Assembly: GCA_922989275.2 (NCBI GenBank)
Contig: OV277866.1
Span: 72,948,328-73,012,327, forward strand
Source: Gari tellinella
Lineage: Eukaryota > Mollusca > Bivalvia > Cardiida > Psammobiidae
Direction of reading: 5' to 3'
DNA length: 64,000 nt
Made by a program: the position numbers and the translations under genes. This document shows, one piece after another, positions 39,470 through 49,289 of the stretch. The notes under the pieces are model-generated. The model searched no databases. It saw only the letters and a program-made list of their open reading frames with translations, and was not told the origin of the DNA. Within the stretch, counting starts at the first letter, position 1. Every line of letters starts with the position of its first letter.

Positions 39470-40065
39470 TGAGATTTATACCTTTAAATCATTTCACCCC
39501 TGAGACTCTAAATGGAAAATTCCTGTGTCTAGTTAAAAAATCTTTATTTTATTCTTGACTTTGTATTAATATTAGCAGTTTGATCAGAAAATGTTGGGCC
39601 TGATCTGGATCTAAAGAAAAGTGTTTGCAAAGTCTTCCACATTCATCTATTATAATCTAAGGGCTTCAGGTAGAGGACCCATAATAAGATCAGGCAAATG
39701 TCTGTCAATATCGGAACTCTATGGAGACCAAACAGCCATTATCGTCAACAGCTGACTTTTTCTGAACGGCGCTAAAGCATGGTTCAAAACAGGTCAGCAG
39801 TTGAGGAGACTGGCCAATATTAATTGCTGTACGCAGCGTACTGATTTTGGTCAGATCTTATAAGAGGTCTTCAACATAAAAAATTCAATAAGTATCATCA
39901 TCTACTTTTAACCTGAAACATGACTCTCTTTTATCAAAACATGCAGATTTATAATCTGAAGGACAAACAATTAGGATCCAGATCAGATGCCAAGTTACTT
40001 GGCATCTGATCAGGATCCAAATTGTTTGCAGAGGTCTAGATATTTTCCAGGCATGTAAGGGTTAC
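39470..40065. repeat. TTAA-6-like fragments with one good hairpin
   Basis: 39966-40028: CAAACAATTAGGATCCAGAT against GATCAGGATCCAAATTGTTT, apex GATGCCAAGTTACTTGGCATC. It ends near CAGGCATGTAAGGGTTA (40063). 39480-39640 retains another decayed left part (CACCCCTGAGACTCTAAATG). Between them is no recognisable content. Confidence 0.5.
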
Positions 40066-40328
40066 CACTCTACAAGTTGCACAGCTATTGTGATTTTCCC
40101 TGACAGGCATTATTGGCTTATTGTCAATGATCAATTATTTAAACTGTTCAATTATGAGCATTAACATGACAAACAAGTTTGAAGACATACATGTACATTG
40201 ATTTTCAAACCCTAATAGGTAAACCCTTCCCCCATTAGCATGTTTTCAATATTTTAGTAAGGAAACTGTTTACTGCACACTTAAAGTAAAGCAGAAAGTT
40301 CCTGTAGTGGCATTATTTTTGTTCTGCA

Positions 40329-40577
40329 TTAACCCATTACCCAATAACTGGTTTCTACTTTTGAAAATAGGTGACCACTTAAAGCAGGTTGAAAGTAAAG
40401 CAGAATGCGCCTTAAGGCGCATTCTGCTTTACTTACAGCCTGCTTTAAGCTTACATCTGCTTAATATAGAAAACATTTTTTATCAAACATATTTATGACT
40501 ATAAATTGCAATTATTTTCTTCAATGGAGGAATAAATTAAAAGCGTTAAAAGGTGTATTTATGAGGTAAATGGTTAA
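40329..40577 (-). mobile_element. TTAA-1 MITE, complete, in a TA-2 hairpin base
   Basis: TTAACCCATTACCCAATAAC to GAGGTAAATGGTTAA. Perfect apex GCGCC-TTAA-GGCGC. The flanks join as GTTCTGCA-TTAA-GCTGTTGCCTGTC, the 3' base of a TA-2 hairpin. This is the same position as the TTAA-3 insertion at 5921. Confidence 0.88.
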
Positions 40578-40778
40578 GCTGTTGCCTGTCTTATCTTTCT
40601 TCTTCATAGTAAACGGCTCTTCTTCTCCTTATTATATTGTAGTGGACAAAGTGGCCTGAGTAAACAGTGTAGACCCTGATGAGCAGTCTCACTCTCTTCA
40701 CTGTTTGCCAATTAATTTAGTGCACCTTTCTAACAAATTACTATGTGATAAAAGCAATTAGTTCAAGTTTTAGGATTA

Positions 40779-41033
40779 TTAACCCATTACCCAATAATTA
40801 CGCTTTTTATGCCTTTAATTTTTTTCTGCACTGAAGGAAATATTTTCAATTTATATAGTCATAAATATGTATGACAAAAAACACTTTCTATATTATAGCA
40901 ATTGTTAGCTTAAAGCAGGCTTAAAGTAAAGCAGAATGTGCCTTAAGGCACATTCTGCTTTACTTTCAACCTGCTTTAATTAAGTGTTCTCCTATTTTTA
41001 AAACTAGAAATGGACTATGGGGTAATGGGTTAA
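40779..41033 (+). mobile_element. TTAA-1 MITE, complete
   Basis: TTAACCCATTACCCAATAAT to CTATGGGGTAATGGGTTAA. Apex GTGCC-TTAA-GGCAC. Extra TTAA at the right stem base (CTTTAATTAAG). Confidence 0.88.
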
Positions 41034-41186
41034 AGTAGGTGTCCCCGGAGTTTTCAGGATTTTTATGGTATTCTTAATATAGAACTGATACAATTTTTGT
41101 GCTTCTGTCCGTTTCCGGATTCTATTCATGTTACAGATGTTTGTTGGAGGTTACTGTATTGCACAGTCACATGTGTCAAACAATTT

Positions 41187-41412
41187 TAACCCTTGACTCC
41201 ACAGATAATTATGCATTTTTACACTTTTATTTTCCACCGATAAAAAAAGTTCCATACAGTCAGGAAATTATAGGGATATGTATCATCAGAAATATTTTAT
41301 ATATTCTAGCAGATGGTAGCTTAAAGCAGGATGAAAGTAAAGCAGAATGTGCCTTAAGGCACATTCTGCTTTACTTTCAACCTGCTTTAAGTGGTCACCT
41401 ATCTTCAATACT
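41187..41412 (+). mobile_element. TTAA-1 MITE, right terminus replaced
   Basis: TTAACCCTTGACTCCACAG, perfect apex GTGCC-TTAA-GGCAC, then CACCTATCTTCAATACTC, where an unrelated sequence begins. A 136-residue frame runs through it by chance. Confidence 0.75.
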
Positions 41413-41580
41413 CATTAAAGAAATCATCATCATCATGTCATGGCTTGGCTTCGCAAACGAAGATCTAGGGCTAGGCTATAGAAAAGATTCTTTTATTCAA
41501 AACCATTAGGCCATTGGCCCATGAGGCAGTATACATGTGTATACAACAAAACATATTTACAGTTTAACTAATAAAAGGGT
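41413..41580. other. Unclassified repeat-like block
   Basis: CATCATCATCATG followed by TGGCTTGGCTTCGCAAACG and AAGATCTAGGGC. The palindromic GGCTTCGCAAACGAAG-like core resembles a motif I associate with dispersed molluscan repeats. Only one copy is here, so I cannot define it. Confidence 0.3.
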
Positions 41581-41601
41581 TAATAAATCATAGTACATCA
41601 T

Positions 41602-41850
41602 TATAACCCATGACCTAATAGTCTGTTTCTAGATTTGAAGACAGCTGACCATTTAAAGCAGGTTGAAAGTAAAGCAGAATGTGCCTGAAGGCACATTTTG
41701 CTTTACTTTCAACCTGCTTTAAGGTATCATCTTTTAGGATTGAGTAAATATTTCTTGTAATACTCAATCATAATTATATAAATTGGAAATATTTTCTTCA
41801 ATGGAGTAATAAATTAAAGGCGTAAAAAGACGTATTTAAGGGATAATATT
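41602..41850 (-). mobile_element. TTAA-1 MITE, nearly complete
   Basis: TATAACCCATGACCTAATAG to ACGTATTTAAGGGATAA. Apex GTGCC-TGAA-GGCAC. Both TTAA boundaries are mutated (TATAA and GATAA). Confidence 0.75.
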
Positions 41851-42125
41851 ACTGAGTTAGACAATACCAGTATCTCAAAATACAGAAAGTATAACTTTCA
41901 TAAAGAAATAGGGGGGGATATGTCATGAAAGTTACTCATACAAACACAGAACAAACTAAGGCAAATCCTGCCTAAGGCTTTAGTTATGTTTCAGTCATGG
42001 TAAAAGTATGTCAGAGCAGGACACATTAAAGTACAAGACTTGGCCCCATTCCCACTACATACAGTCAAACCTGGGTTAACCCATTACACCATAGCCTTTT
42101 TCTAGTTTTAAAGACAGGTCACCAC

Positions 42126-42345
42126 TTAACCCATTACCCAATAAACACCCTTTTATGCCTCTGATTTATTTCTCTCCGAAAGAAAATGGTTCCAATTTTT
42201 ACAGTCATGAATGTGCACAAGAAGAAATATTTTCTATATATTAGCTGATGACAGCTTAAAGCAGACTGAAAGTAAAGCAGAATGTGCCTTATTTCAACCT
42301 GCTTTTACTGGTCACCTGTCTTCAAAACTAGAAACAGGCTATTAA
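42126..42345 (+). mobile_element. TTAA-1 inserted at the hairpin base
   Basis: TTAACCCATTACCCAATAAA to CTAGAAACAGGCTATTAA. Its own right terminus (GGGGTAATGGG) and the right half of its hairpin are deleted. Confidence 0.75.
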
Positions 42346-42373
42346 AGCAGGTTGAAAGTAGAGCAGAATATGC

Positions 42374-42605
42374 CTTAACCCTTAACCCCATAGCCTGTTT
42401 TTAGATTTGAAGCCAGGCGACCACTTAAAGCAGTGTGTATGTAAAGCAAAATGCACAGATTCTGCTTTATTTTCAGCCTGCTTAAAGCTACCATCTGTTA
42501 CTATATAGAAAATATTTATTATGGTGCATATTTTTGACTGCATAAAGAGGAGTAAATTAAAGCAGTAAAGGAATATATTAAAGTGGTAAAGATGTGTAAG
42601 GTTAA
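42374..42605 (-). mobile_element. TTAA-1 inserted at the hairpin apex
   Basis: TTAACCCTTAACCCCATAG to AAAGATGTGTAAGGTTAA. Its stem is degenerate (GCAGTGTGTATGTAAAGC). It sits between GCAGAATATGCC and TGCACATTCTGC, the two sides of the outer apex. Confidence 0.8.
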
Positions 42606-42718
42606 TGCACATTCTGCTTTACTTTCAGTCTGTTTTATCAGCTACCTGATGCTAGAATATAAAACATATTTCTTATGGTGTATATCTATGCTAAAAATAT
42701 GGTGCATATCTATGCTCT

Positions 42719-42973
42719 TTAACCCTTTACCGCATAGAAGCGCCTTTTAGCGGATATGATTTATTCATCCGCTGAAGAAAATAGTTCCCATTTTATAATC
42801 AGCAATGAATATGTATTATAGGGAATATTTTCTATATTATAACACATGATAGCTTAAAGCAGGCTGAGAGTAAAGCAGAATGCGCCCTAAGGCGCATTCT
42901 GCTTTACTTTCAACCTGCTTTAAGTAGTCACCTATCTTAAGTACTAGAAATGGGCTATCAGGTAAAGGGTTAA
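42719..42973 (+). mobile_element. TTAA-1 MITE, complete
   Basis: TTAACCCTTTACCGCATAG to ATCAGGTAAAGGGTTAA. Apex GCGCC-CTAA-GGCGC. It closely resembles the copy at 31099-31354 (same ATCAGGTAAAGGG end), so they may form a subfamily. Confidence 0.88.
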
Positions 42974-43288
42974 AGTGGAACTATTCTCTTCAGTGAAGAT
43001 ATATACATTAGAGGCATAAGAAATCCATATATATTTATGGAATAATGGATAAATTTACCATTCAGATGACTGCTAATGAGAAATAACACTTTCCCCGGCA
43101 TAGAAATGCCTTTACTTGTCTTCTCATAGAAATGCCATCTCATGTTTCTAGCAAGTAAATGAGCAATAGAAAACTGCTCAAAAGCAGGCTTGACATTTGG
43201 CTTTCTCATGCTTCAGACACACATTTTAAGGGAAAGAGTTACTATGGAATTCAATGTAAAAGCATGAAAACCTCCCATGATAGATTAT

Positions 43289-43436
43289 AACCTGTTACTT
43301 CATAACTTGTTTTTAGTTCTGAAAACAAGTGACTTCTTAAAGCAGATTTAAAATAAAGCAAAATGCGCTTTAAGGTGCATTCTGCTTTACTTTCAGCCTG
43401 CTTTATATTTCAACAAATTATGGGTTAAATGGGTGC
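43289..43436 (-). mobile_element. TTAA-1 MITE without its right arm
   Basis: TATAACCTGTTACTTCATAA with hairpin CTTAAAGCAGATTTAAAATA and GCGC-TTTAA-GGTGC. It jumps directly to CAAATTATGGGTTAA. Confidence 0.6.
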
Positions 43437-43588
43437 ATGAACAAAAATTATTGCATATCTTAAATTTCCTGATCTAGCTGATAAGAGGTTATCAGGACAG
43501 TTTAATTGTCATGCTTTAAGTTTCCTGCTCTAACAAAATAAACACTAGAAAAGATCAAATAAATCTCTTTCCTGCTGCACTTGTCATT

Positions 43589-43815
43589 TTAACTCTTTGC
43601 ATGCTAGCGGTGTATATATCTGCCACAGTGATTGCCTTTGCAAACAGATTGGATCCAGATGAGATGCCACGTCACGCGGCATCTCATCAGGATCCAAACT
43701 GTTTGACACTCTAGCCCCCTCTTGAAAAGAAAATTAGAAAATTCTTTTTTTAGAACATCAGCAAACGACAATAATTGTTGCAGACGAAAAATATTACCCA
43801 GCATGCAAAGAGTTA
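43589..43815 (+). mobile_element. TTAA-2 MITE, complete
   Basis: TTAACTCTTTGCATGCTAGC to CCAGCATGCAAAGAGTTAA, so the ends pair over about 14 bp. The central palindrome is AAACAGATTGGATCCAGATG with apex GATGCCACGTCACGCGGCATC. This is the best-preserved TTAA-2. Confidence 0.9.
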
Positions 43816-44071
43816 AGAGCTGATGAGCCAACAGGTATGATTTTAACAGGTTTGATTTTATGCCTGTCACAGGCATGTCTTGCATGTTTCAACCCTATAA
43901 CCCATAGCTTGTTTTTAGTATTGAACACAGATGGTTGCTTAAAGCAGGCTGAGAGTAAAGCAGAATGCTGCTTTAACCCTTTACCCAATAGAAGCGCCTT
44001 TTAGCGCATTTATTTATTCCTACGCTGAAGAAAATAGTTCCAATTTATACAGTCATGAACATATACTATAA

Positions 44072-44898
44072 CAGTGTTCTGCCAAGGCCGTGCCCTTGCG
44101 CCATTGGCGCATAAAAATCACAAACGGCGCATAAAAATTCCCGTAAATGGGCCCGAGGGCGCGCTGAAAAAATCGCGAAAAAAAATATTCCCGCTACGAC
44201 GGTCAATGTTTTAGTCGTTCCGTACTATTAGAGCATTTGAAGCGACTAATTTCATTGGATACGTCGACCGGAAGTATCCGCTATAGTCCAATCGCTGATA
44301 ATCTCTCATGCCTTCTCGTTTGTTTTGTTGAAAGATGGCTGACCAAAAACGTAAGGCAGCTACACTGATAGACTTTTTTCAAAGTTCTCGATATACGCGG
44401 AGTAAAAATAAGGAAATAGACGAAAATAATATTAAGTATTTCACAGAGAAAACGTGCATGACGCTGTCGCGGATCAGAATACAGCCGTAAGTAGTAAAAA
44501 CGTTCAATTGATTCTCAAAAACAGAAACCCCTCTACATCCGACGACCGAGTTTGATAAAGTTGACCGCTCTTCGAAACGCACGAATGGTGTATCCGCCGA
44601 GAAAAAGAAGGGTTGAACTTTTCAGCATAGATGGTGAAAAGATCACACGTGGCTTGCTTACAATGGTGGGTCAGATTCTATGACTTGCAATCTGTGTCTA
44701 GACTAAATCACTTTAAGAAAAAGAGCACACAACTGGCGAATGCCGTAATTGGAAAACGAGTTACATGTATTTTTATTGTGTTTTCTATAATTTTTATGAG
44801 AAAAAAATGTGGGGCCCCAACTTTTAAAAAATGGCCCCCTTTTTTCATGTCCAGTGGGCCCTGGGGCCCATAGTTTTGGATTTCTTGGCAGAACACTG
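44072..44898. mobile_element. CAG-3 hAT-like element with 6-bp target repeat
   Basis: Ends CAGTGTTCTGCCAAGG and CTTGGCAGAACACTG form 14-15-bp perfect inverted repeats. CTATAA flanks it exactly (44066-44071 and 44899-44904), and removing the insert restores the TTAA-1 sequence. The interior is GC-richer, with GGGCCCGAGGGCGCGCTG near the left and a GGGGCCCCAACTTTT and CCCTGGGGCCC block near the right. The internal short frame at 44335 suggests a deletion derivative of an autonomous hAT-type transposon. Confidence 0.85.
44335..44490 (+). pseudogene. Transposase N-terminal remnant (hAT-like)
   Basis: An ATG at 44335 opens 51 codons to a TAA at 44488. The product starts MADQKRKAATLIDFFQSSRY and continues TRSKNKEIDENNIKYFTEKT. 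Basic N-termini with a KRK...(T/L)(L/I)xxFF motif are familiar from hAT-type proteins of the ZNF862-like group, and this is recognition, not alignment. The stop overlaps CAGCC|GTAAGT, a good splice donor, so the original gene may have been spliced there. No DDE or dimerisation domain is present. Confidence 0.45.
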
Positions 44899-45169
44899 CT
44901 ATAATAAATATTTTCTATATCCTAGCACATGGTAGCTTAAAGCAGGCTGAAAGTAAAGCCGAATGCGCCTTAAGGCGCATTCTGCTTTACTTTCAACCTG
45001 CTTTAAATGGTCACCTGTCTTCAAAATAAGAAACAGGCTATGGGGTAATGGGTTAAGGTACCAATAGTTCTGCTAGGATATAAGAAATATTTATGTATAT
45101 TCATGATTGTATAAAATGCAGCTATTTACTTTAATGGAAGAATAAATCAAAGGTGTAAAATGTTTATAA

Positions 45170-45376
45170 CCCAATACCCATTGTATATTTCTAGATTTAA
45201 AGACAGGTGATTGAAAGTAAAGCAGAATGAGTGTTAAAAAGGTATTTTAGTTACCCATTCTACTAGAGTACAGAAATAATTTATGATACATATTCATGAG
45301 TGTACAAAATGGAACTATTTTATTAGTCGAGGTATAAAGAAGATGCCTAAATATGTATATCTATGAAATCAGGTGA
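45170..45376 (-). mobile_element. TTAA-1 remnant
   Basis: AACCCAATACCCATTGTATA, TTGAAAGTAAAGCAGAATG, then an abrupt switch to ACCCATTCTACTAGAG. The end decays at ATCTATGAAATCAGG. The hairpin right arm is absent. Confidence 0.55.
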
Positions 45377-45452
45377 TAAATAACTTCGCTTATCTAGATT
45401 TATTGGTACTGTACAGTCATATATAGGCATCTTGGGTGTATTGTATACATAT

Positions 45453-45710
45453 TTAGAATATAACCTACATTTTTAACCAATCAAACTGCCGTTTGCGCCC
45501 CATTAAGTACGGCACTTAATCATTAAGAATTTTGTTGTGTTTTGACGTCGCGTGGTGTCTTGCGCGCAGTATAGATAACTCCGCCTCGTAGCAACTAGTT
45601 GTAAAGAATGCCATATTTGGACGATCTCACAACCAGAATAAGCCAGCTTTGTTTACGATACGTGGGAATTATGTAGTCCTCGGCCAATAAAAATATAGGT
45701 TATATTCTAA
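45453..45710. mobile_element. MITE with 22-bp inverted ends
   Basis: TTAGAATATAACCTACATTT on the left, and AAATATAGGTTATATTCTAA on the right. The interior is CG-containing (GACGTCGCGTGGTG) and not palindromic. No second copy is in the window. The flanks do not show a clear target repeat. Confidence 0.65.
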
Positions 45711-45713
45711 GTT

Positions 45714-45819
45714 AGTTAGAACATATTAAGTGAAATCTTAATGGTTAAGAAGGGGCCACTCGCTAACGCTCGATACGCCCCTTCTTAATCATTAAGATTT
45801 CACTTAATATGTTCTAACT
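45714..45819. repeat. Long hairpin abutting the MITE
   Basis: Arms of 42 bp (AGTTAGAACATATTAAGTG onward, through AATCTTAATGGTTAAGAAGG) pair with one mismatch across a loop of about 22 bases containing CTCGCTAACGCTCG. It starts four bases after the preceding element. Confidence 0.8.
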
Positions 45820-46197
45820 ATAGTCTGTATGAGAGTAGGCGGTATGTTATTGCACATGTCTGTTGGTACTATCTATCTACAGAGATATGTGTCTACATTG
45901 CATCATGTTTGTCACTCTAACCTATATCTACAATCCTGTCCCTTAATGAGCTTGTGTGTCAGACAGTGAAATTAGTTGATGCTAGATAATCTAATCTACT
46001 GTTGTCAACTGCCCAAGGCTAGCTGCTGTCCTGATCAAACGTCCTGATCTAAGTTAGACAATAGTTTGTGTATGCAGATGTAATATTAACAGCTTAATAA
46101 AAACTGCTATCTGCATGAAAATAATCTAGGAGTGTTTGTGCGACTCATTCCTGGTGTCCGTGAGAGATGACAACAGTGTAGAGTTAGATGAGGAGGA

Positions 46198-46479
46198 CAG
46201 GGCTCCAGATGAGAGGGGGTAAACTGAACAAATCCCAACATTTTCTCACTCATTTCAGCACCCAATCATACGGTGTTACCAGGGTTCCAGAAAAGAGGGG
46301 TAAACTTAAAACAAATCCAACATTTTCTCACTCATTTCAGCACCAAATCCTATGGTGTTACTACTCACTAGAATCATCTCGAAGAGACGATTCTAATGAG
46401 TAGTGACACCATAAGGTTTTAATTTTATACAGAAATAAAGATTTTTTTTTTTGAAATACTGCCCTTATTTGGAGCTCTG
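46198..46479. mobile_element. CAG-1 MITE with tandemly repeated left end
   Basis: CAGGGCTCCAGATGAGAGGG is followed about 90 bp later by a second left end, CAGGGTTCCAGAAAAGAGGG. Both run through ACATTTTCTCACTCATTTCA. The foldback AGAATCATCTCGAAGAGACG and the right end TATTTGGAGCTCTG are single. A further right-end fragment (CTCCCTTATCTGGAGTTCT) lies at 46550-46572. Confidence 0.75.
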
Positions 46480-46579
46480 TTTGAGGATATTAATAATAAT
46501 TCTTTTTATACATATTCATGACTTTATAAATTGGGTTTAATTGTGTTGAAATACTCCCTTATCTGGAGTTCTATGAGGA

Positions 46580-46918
46580 TGGTAATTAAGACTGAATAAT
46601 TCATATCAGCTGTTGGTATGATTCATGTACAGTTTAAAGTAAAACTTCACAGATTAAATAGTTGGTAAGAGCTTGATTTCGTTTTTTTTTAAAATCCTAT
46701 TCAAAAACCAAAGATTAAGTGCAAAGCAAGATTTCTCAGCTGTGAAAGCATCTAGAGACAATTCAAAGCCCAGAGACTGCACCTTTATACTTGAAAAACA
46801 ATAACAACAACAATATTTTATCAAATAAAGTTCAAAGGATACAATAGTCAATCCGAAGATGGAAACTCAACAAATTCAGAAGCATGGATATATAACGCAT
46901 GATTCTATACACAGGTTG
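46580..46918. other. No gene or repeat recognised
   Basis: AT-rich. A short minus frame here has no splice or homology support. Confidence 0.4.
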
Positions 46919-47169
46919 TTAACCCTTTGAACCCTAGTCCCGCATATAGGCGTCATTTTCAAACAGTGTACATATAAATAGTACACTTGTCCTATGCAAA
47001 CAGTGAAGACCCAGATCAGAGGGCTCCGAAAGGAGCCCTCTGATCAGGGTCTTCACTGTTTGTCATAATTCCAAAGAGTGACAAAAACAACCCTTAAAAG
47101 TCAGAAATGGACTAGACTAAAATGTAAACTGGAATTGTCCATTTAAAGTTTTAGGGAGGAAAGAGTTAA
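46919..47169 (-). mobile_element. TTAA-3 MITE, complete, beside a TA-2 hairpin
   Basis: TTAACCCTTTGAACCCTAGT to GGAGGAAAGAGTTAA. Apex GGGCTCC-GAAA-GGAGCCC. The right flank, CTAAATGCAGTACAACAG to TGCATTACAGTTGG, is a decayed TA-2 hairpin, so the insertion is at its 5' base. Confidence 0.85.
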
Positions 47170-47219
47170 ACTAAATGCAGTACAACAGAGGGAGATTTCT
47201 GCATTACAGTTGGACTGAA

Positions 47220-47640
47220 TTAAGATGTCCCCTTTTTAAAAACTTGCCAGTATCATTCTTACAAATGGTCCTTTAACACAAGTTTGACTGTCTGTTTGTT
47301 TTGGGTCCTTCCTGTGTCCCCCACAGGAAATTACCTCTTAAATAATTTGTCAAACCCCTATTAAACCCTTACATCTCGTGTACTTGACTCGTAAAATATT
47401 GATTTTCACAAAATTTGTCAAATTTACCTTATTACCAACATTATGATAATGACCGCACACATCTTTACAATTTTATCTTAAGAAAGAAAGGTTACCACAG
47501 ATACATTCGCAAGCTAGTCACGCGAAATTACTCCATGGTTCTGTGGATTCGAAAGACGAGTTGACAATTCGTTCATACAATTAGGCGTAAAAGTTTGTAA
47601 GGGATTTCAGCTGAACCCTTCTCATACTTATGCATGTACA
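47220..47640. other. TA-2 tail, then no recognised feature
   Basis: ACACAAGTTTGACTGTC near 47278-47294 looks like a TA-2/TA-3 terminus. The remainder is unique AT-rich sequence. Confidence 0.35.
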
Positions 47641-47699
47641 GTGGAACCCCTCCAAACCAGAACCTCTAAATCTGACAAGTGGTTTAAGAAATGAAATGT

Positions 47700-47920
47700 T
47701 TAACCCTTTACTCTTTAGCTTTTTCTAGTATTGAAGAAGTGACTACTTAAAGCAAGTTGAAAGTAAAGCAGAATGTGCCTTAAGGCACATTCTGCTTTTC
47801 TTTCAGCCTGCTTTAAGCTACCAATTCTGCTAGAACATAGAACATTTTTTTTTTTATAGTACAGATTATTGACTGTATAAATTGGAACTTTTTTCTTCAG
47901 CAGAGAAATAAAATGTGCAT
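47700..47920 (-). mobile_element. TTAA-1 MITE, right terminus lost
   Basis: TTAACCCTTTACTCTTTAGC, perfect apex GTGCC-TTAA-GGCAC, then TGTATAAATTGGAACTTTT to GAAATAAAATGTGC. It is preceded by CAGTGGAACCCCTCCAAACC, a TA-type terminus into which it may have inserted. Confidence 0.75.
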
Positions 47921-47932
47921 TGGTTACCCCAT

Positions 47933-48153
47933 TTGTGCCCACGATCCCATATATGGGACATAGGCAAACAATGTAGACTCTGATCAGATGCCACATTATG
48001 CGGCGTCTGATCAGAGTTTACACTGTTTGCTGATAGGAATTACAATATAAAACAAAATGAAAATGAAAATTTTTTGACCAGGCATCCCTTTGATAAAAAA
48101 TGGGATAATCCAATACTAAACATGGAAGAATCCACTTGGCGAAAATGGGTTAA
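47933..48153. mobile_element. TTAA-7 MITE
   Basis: TTACCCCATTTGTGCCC to TTGGCGAAAATGGGTTAA, with the left TTAA mutated. The hairpin at about 47964-48029 is AAACAATGTAGACTCTGATC against GATCAGAGTTTACACTGTTT, apex GATGCCACATTATGCGGCGTC (one mismatch). Confidence 0.7.
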
Positions 48154-48195
48154 GATCAAGTTACAGTACTGATTGACACAATTGTAACACAATTA

Positions 48196-48401
48196 CAGTA
48201 AAACCTCTCTATAACGGCCACTAAAGTGTGCTAATTTATTAGTTGTTTTTGACAGGTGACTGCTTAAAGCATGGTGACAGTAAAACAGAAAGCTCCTGTA
48301 GGAGCTTTCTGTTTTACTGTCACCTTGCTTTAAGCTGTCACCTGTCATTTAAATAACCAATTAGTCCTCGTTTTAGTGGCCGTTATAGAGAGGTTTTACT
48401 G
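48196..48401. mobile_element. TA-1 MITE, complete
   Basis: CAGTAAAACCTCTCTATAAC to GTTATAGAGAGGTTTTACTG, TA on both sides. The apex is AGCTCC-TGTA-GGAGCT. Terminal 30-bp arms also pair (GGCCACTAAA with TTTAGTGGCC). This is the cleanest TA-1 copy. Confidence 0.9.
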
Positions 48402-48508
48402 TACTTATTTCCACCGATAGGATTCATCTGCTGATCAGTTCATGTTTCAGTCCTCAACCCCTGGCTCCAAGATGACCAGTAGAGATAATCTTAGCTCCTT
48501 CGTATCTA

Positions 48509-48712
48509 CAGTAAAACCTCTCTATTGCGACCACTAAATTTTGTTAATTACTTAGTGTTTAAGGCAGGTGACTGCTTAAAGCAAGGGGACAGTGAAACAG
48601 AAAGCTCCTGTAGGAGCATTCTATTTCACTGTCACCTTGCTTTAAGCTGTCACCTGTCTTTTATAAATCAGGTAACCGTCTTTTTAGTGGTCGTAATAGA
48701 GAGGTTTTATTG
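48509..48712. mobile_element. TA-1 MITE, complete
   Basis: CAGTAAAACCTCTCTATTGC to GTAATAGAGAGGTTTTATTG, TA on both sides. Apex AGCTCC-TGTA-GGAGCA. It lies only about 105 bp from the previous TA-1. Confidence 0.85.
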
Positions 48713-48794
48713 TATATGTACAGCAAAACATGTATAAGTAACCATTCCTTTACTAATTGTTAAGCTTTTCTATCCTTAATGACAGGTTAGTGCA

Positions 48795-49007
48795 TAACCC
48801 TTAGCCCGCCAAATGAATTGTCGTCTGCTATATTTCTCGTCTGCTTCAAGTTTCAAAGTGCTTCAAAGTTGCTCAAAATTGCTGAAAATGTTGTCCGAGT
48901 GTCAAACAGCTTGGATCCGGATGAGACGCAGAGTTACTCGGCGTCTCATCCGGATCCAAGCTGTTTGCATATGGAGCTATAGTCGTGACTGGCAGGCTAA
49001 GGGTTAA
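48795..49007 (-). mobile_element. TTAA-5 MITE in a TA-2 hairpin base
   Basis: TAACCCTTAGCCCGCC to GTGACTGGCAGGCTAAGGGTTAA in two parts. The apex is GACGCAGAGTTACTCGGCGTC. The right flank, TGCAATACAAAAGTACAGGAGC, continues a TA-2 hairpin whose 5' base TTAA was the target. It is nearly identical to 32054-32267, inverted. Confidence 0.88.
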
Positions 49008-49289
49008 TGCAATACAAAAGTACAGGAGCTTTCTGCTTTACTTTTGTACAGCATTAAGCTACCATTTGTACTAAAGACATGAATTTATCTAATTCAGATT
49101 GGTGACAAATTTCAAGTTTAGTGGTATTTTAGGGGCAAAGTTTGGGACACAGAGGCAATGGAGTAATCGGGTGGAAAACTTGTTATTGTGTTTGTAAGGG
49201 TTTAGCATCATTAAAATGGTACTACTGTTAGACAACAATGGTTGAGATCAGCATCAAGTATCTGGTTACAGTAAACATTGGGTTCATCT

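Larger units (their letters stand above)
42076..42717 (-). mobile_element. Three-level nest of TTAA-1 elements
   Basis: The outer minus copy starts TTAACCCATTACACCATAG. At its hairpin base (CACTTAAAGC) it holds a plus copy at 42126-42345, and at its apex TTAA a minus copy at 42374-42605. The outer pieces between and after them (AGCAGGTTGAAAGTAGAGC, then TGCACATTCTGCTTTAC) join correctly. The outer left end lies just inside a TA-type terminus (CAGTCAAACCTGGG). Confidence 0.8.
43892..45175 (-). mobile_element. TTAA-1 host containing TTAA-1 containing CAG-3
   Basis: Outer minus fragments lie at 43892-43972 (ACCCTATAACCCATAGC to GCAGAATGCTGC) and 45057-45175 (TTCTGCTAGGATATAAG onward). Between them is an inner plus TTAA-1 at 43973-45056 with a perfect GCGCC-TTAA-GGCGC apex and a complete right terminus (GGGGTAATGGGTTAA). 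The inner copy is itself interrupted by the 827-bp CAG-3 element. Confidence 0.75.

Noticed and set aside
41099..41509. 136-residue plus-strand open frame
   Set aside because: It runs through a TTAA-1 hairpin and an unrelated repeat block. The recurring peptide fragments (LKQ-ESKAECALR, LLYFQPALS) occur in many other frames because they are translations of the palindrome.
44631..44873. 80-residue plus frame inside CAG-3 as a second transposase segment
   Set aside because: Its content (MRKKCGAPTFKKWPPFFMSS) overlaps the GGGGCC-rich block on both strands. I could not match it to any transposase domain, so only the MADQKRK frame is annotated.
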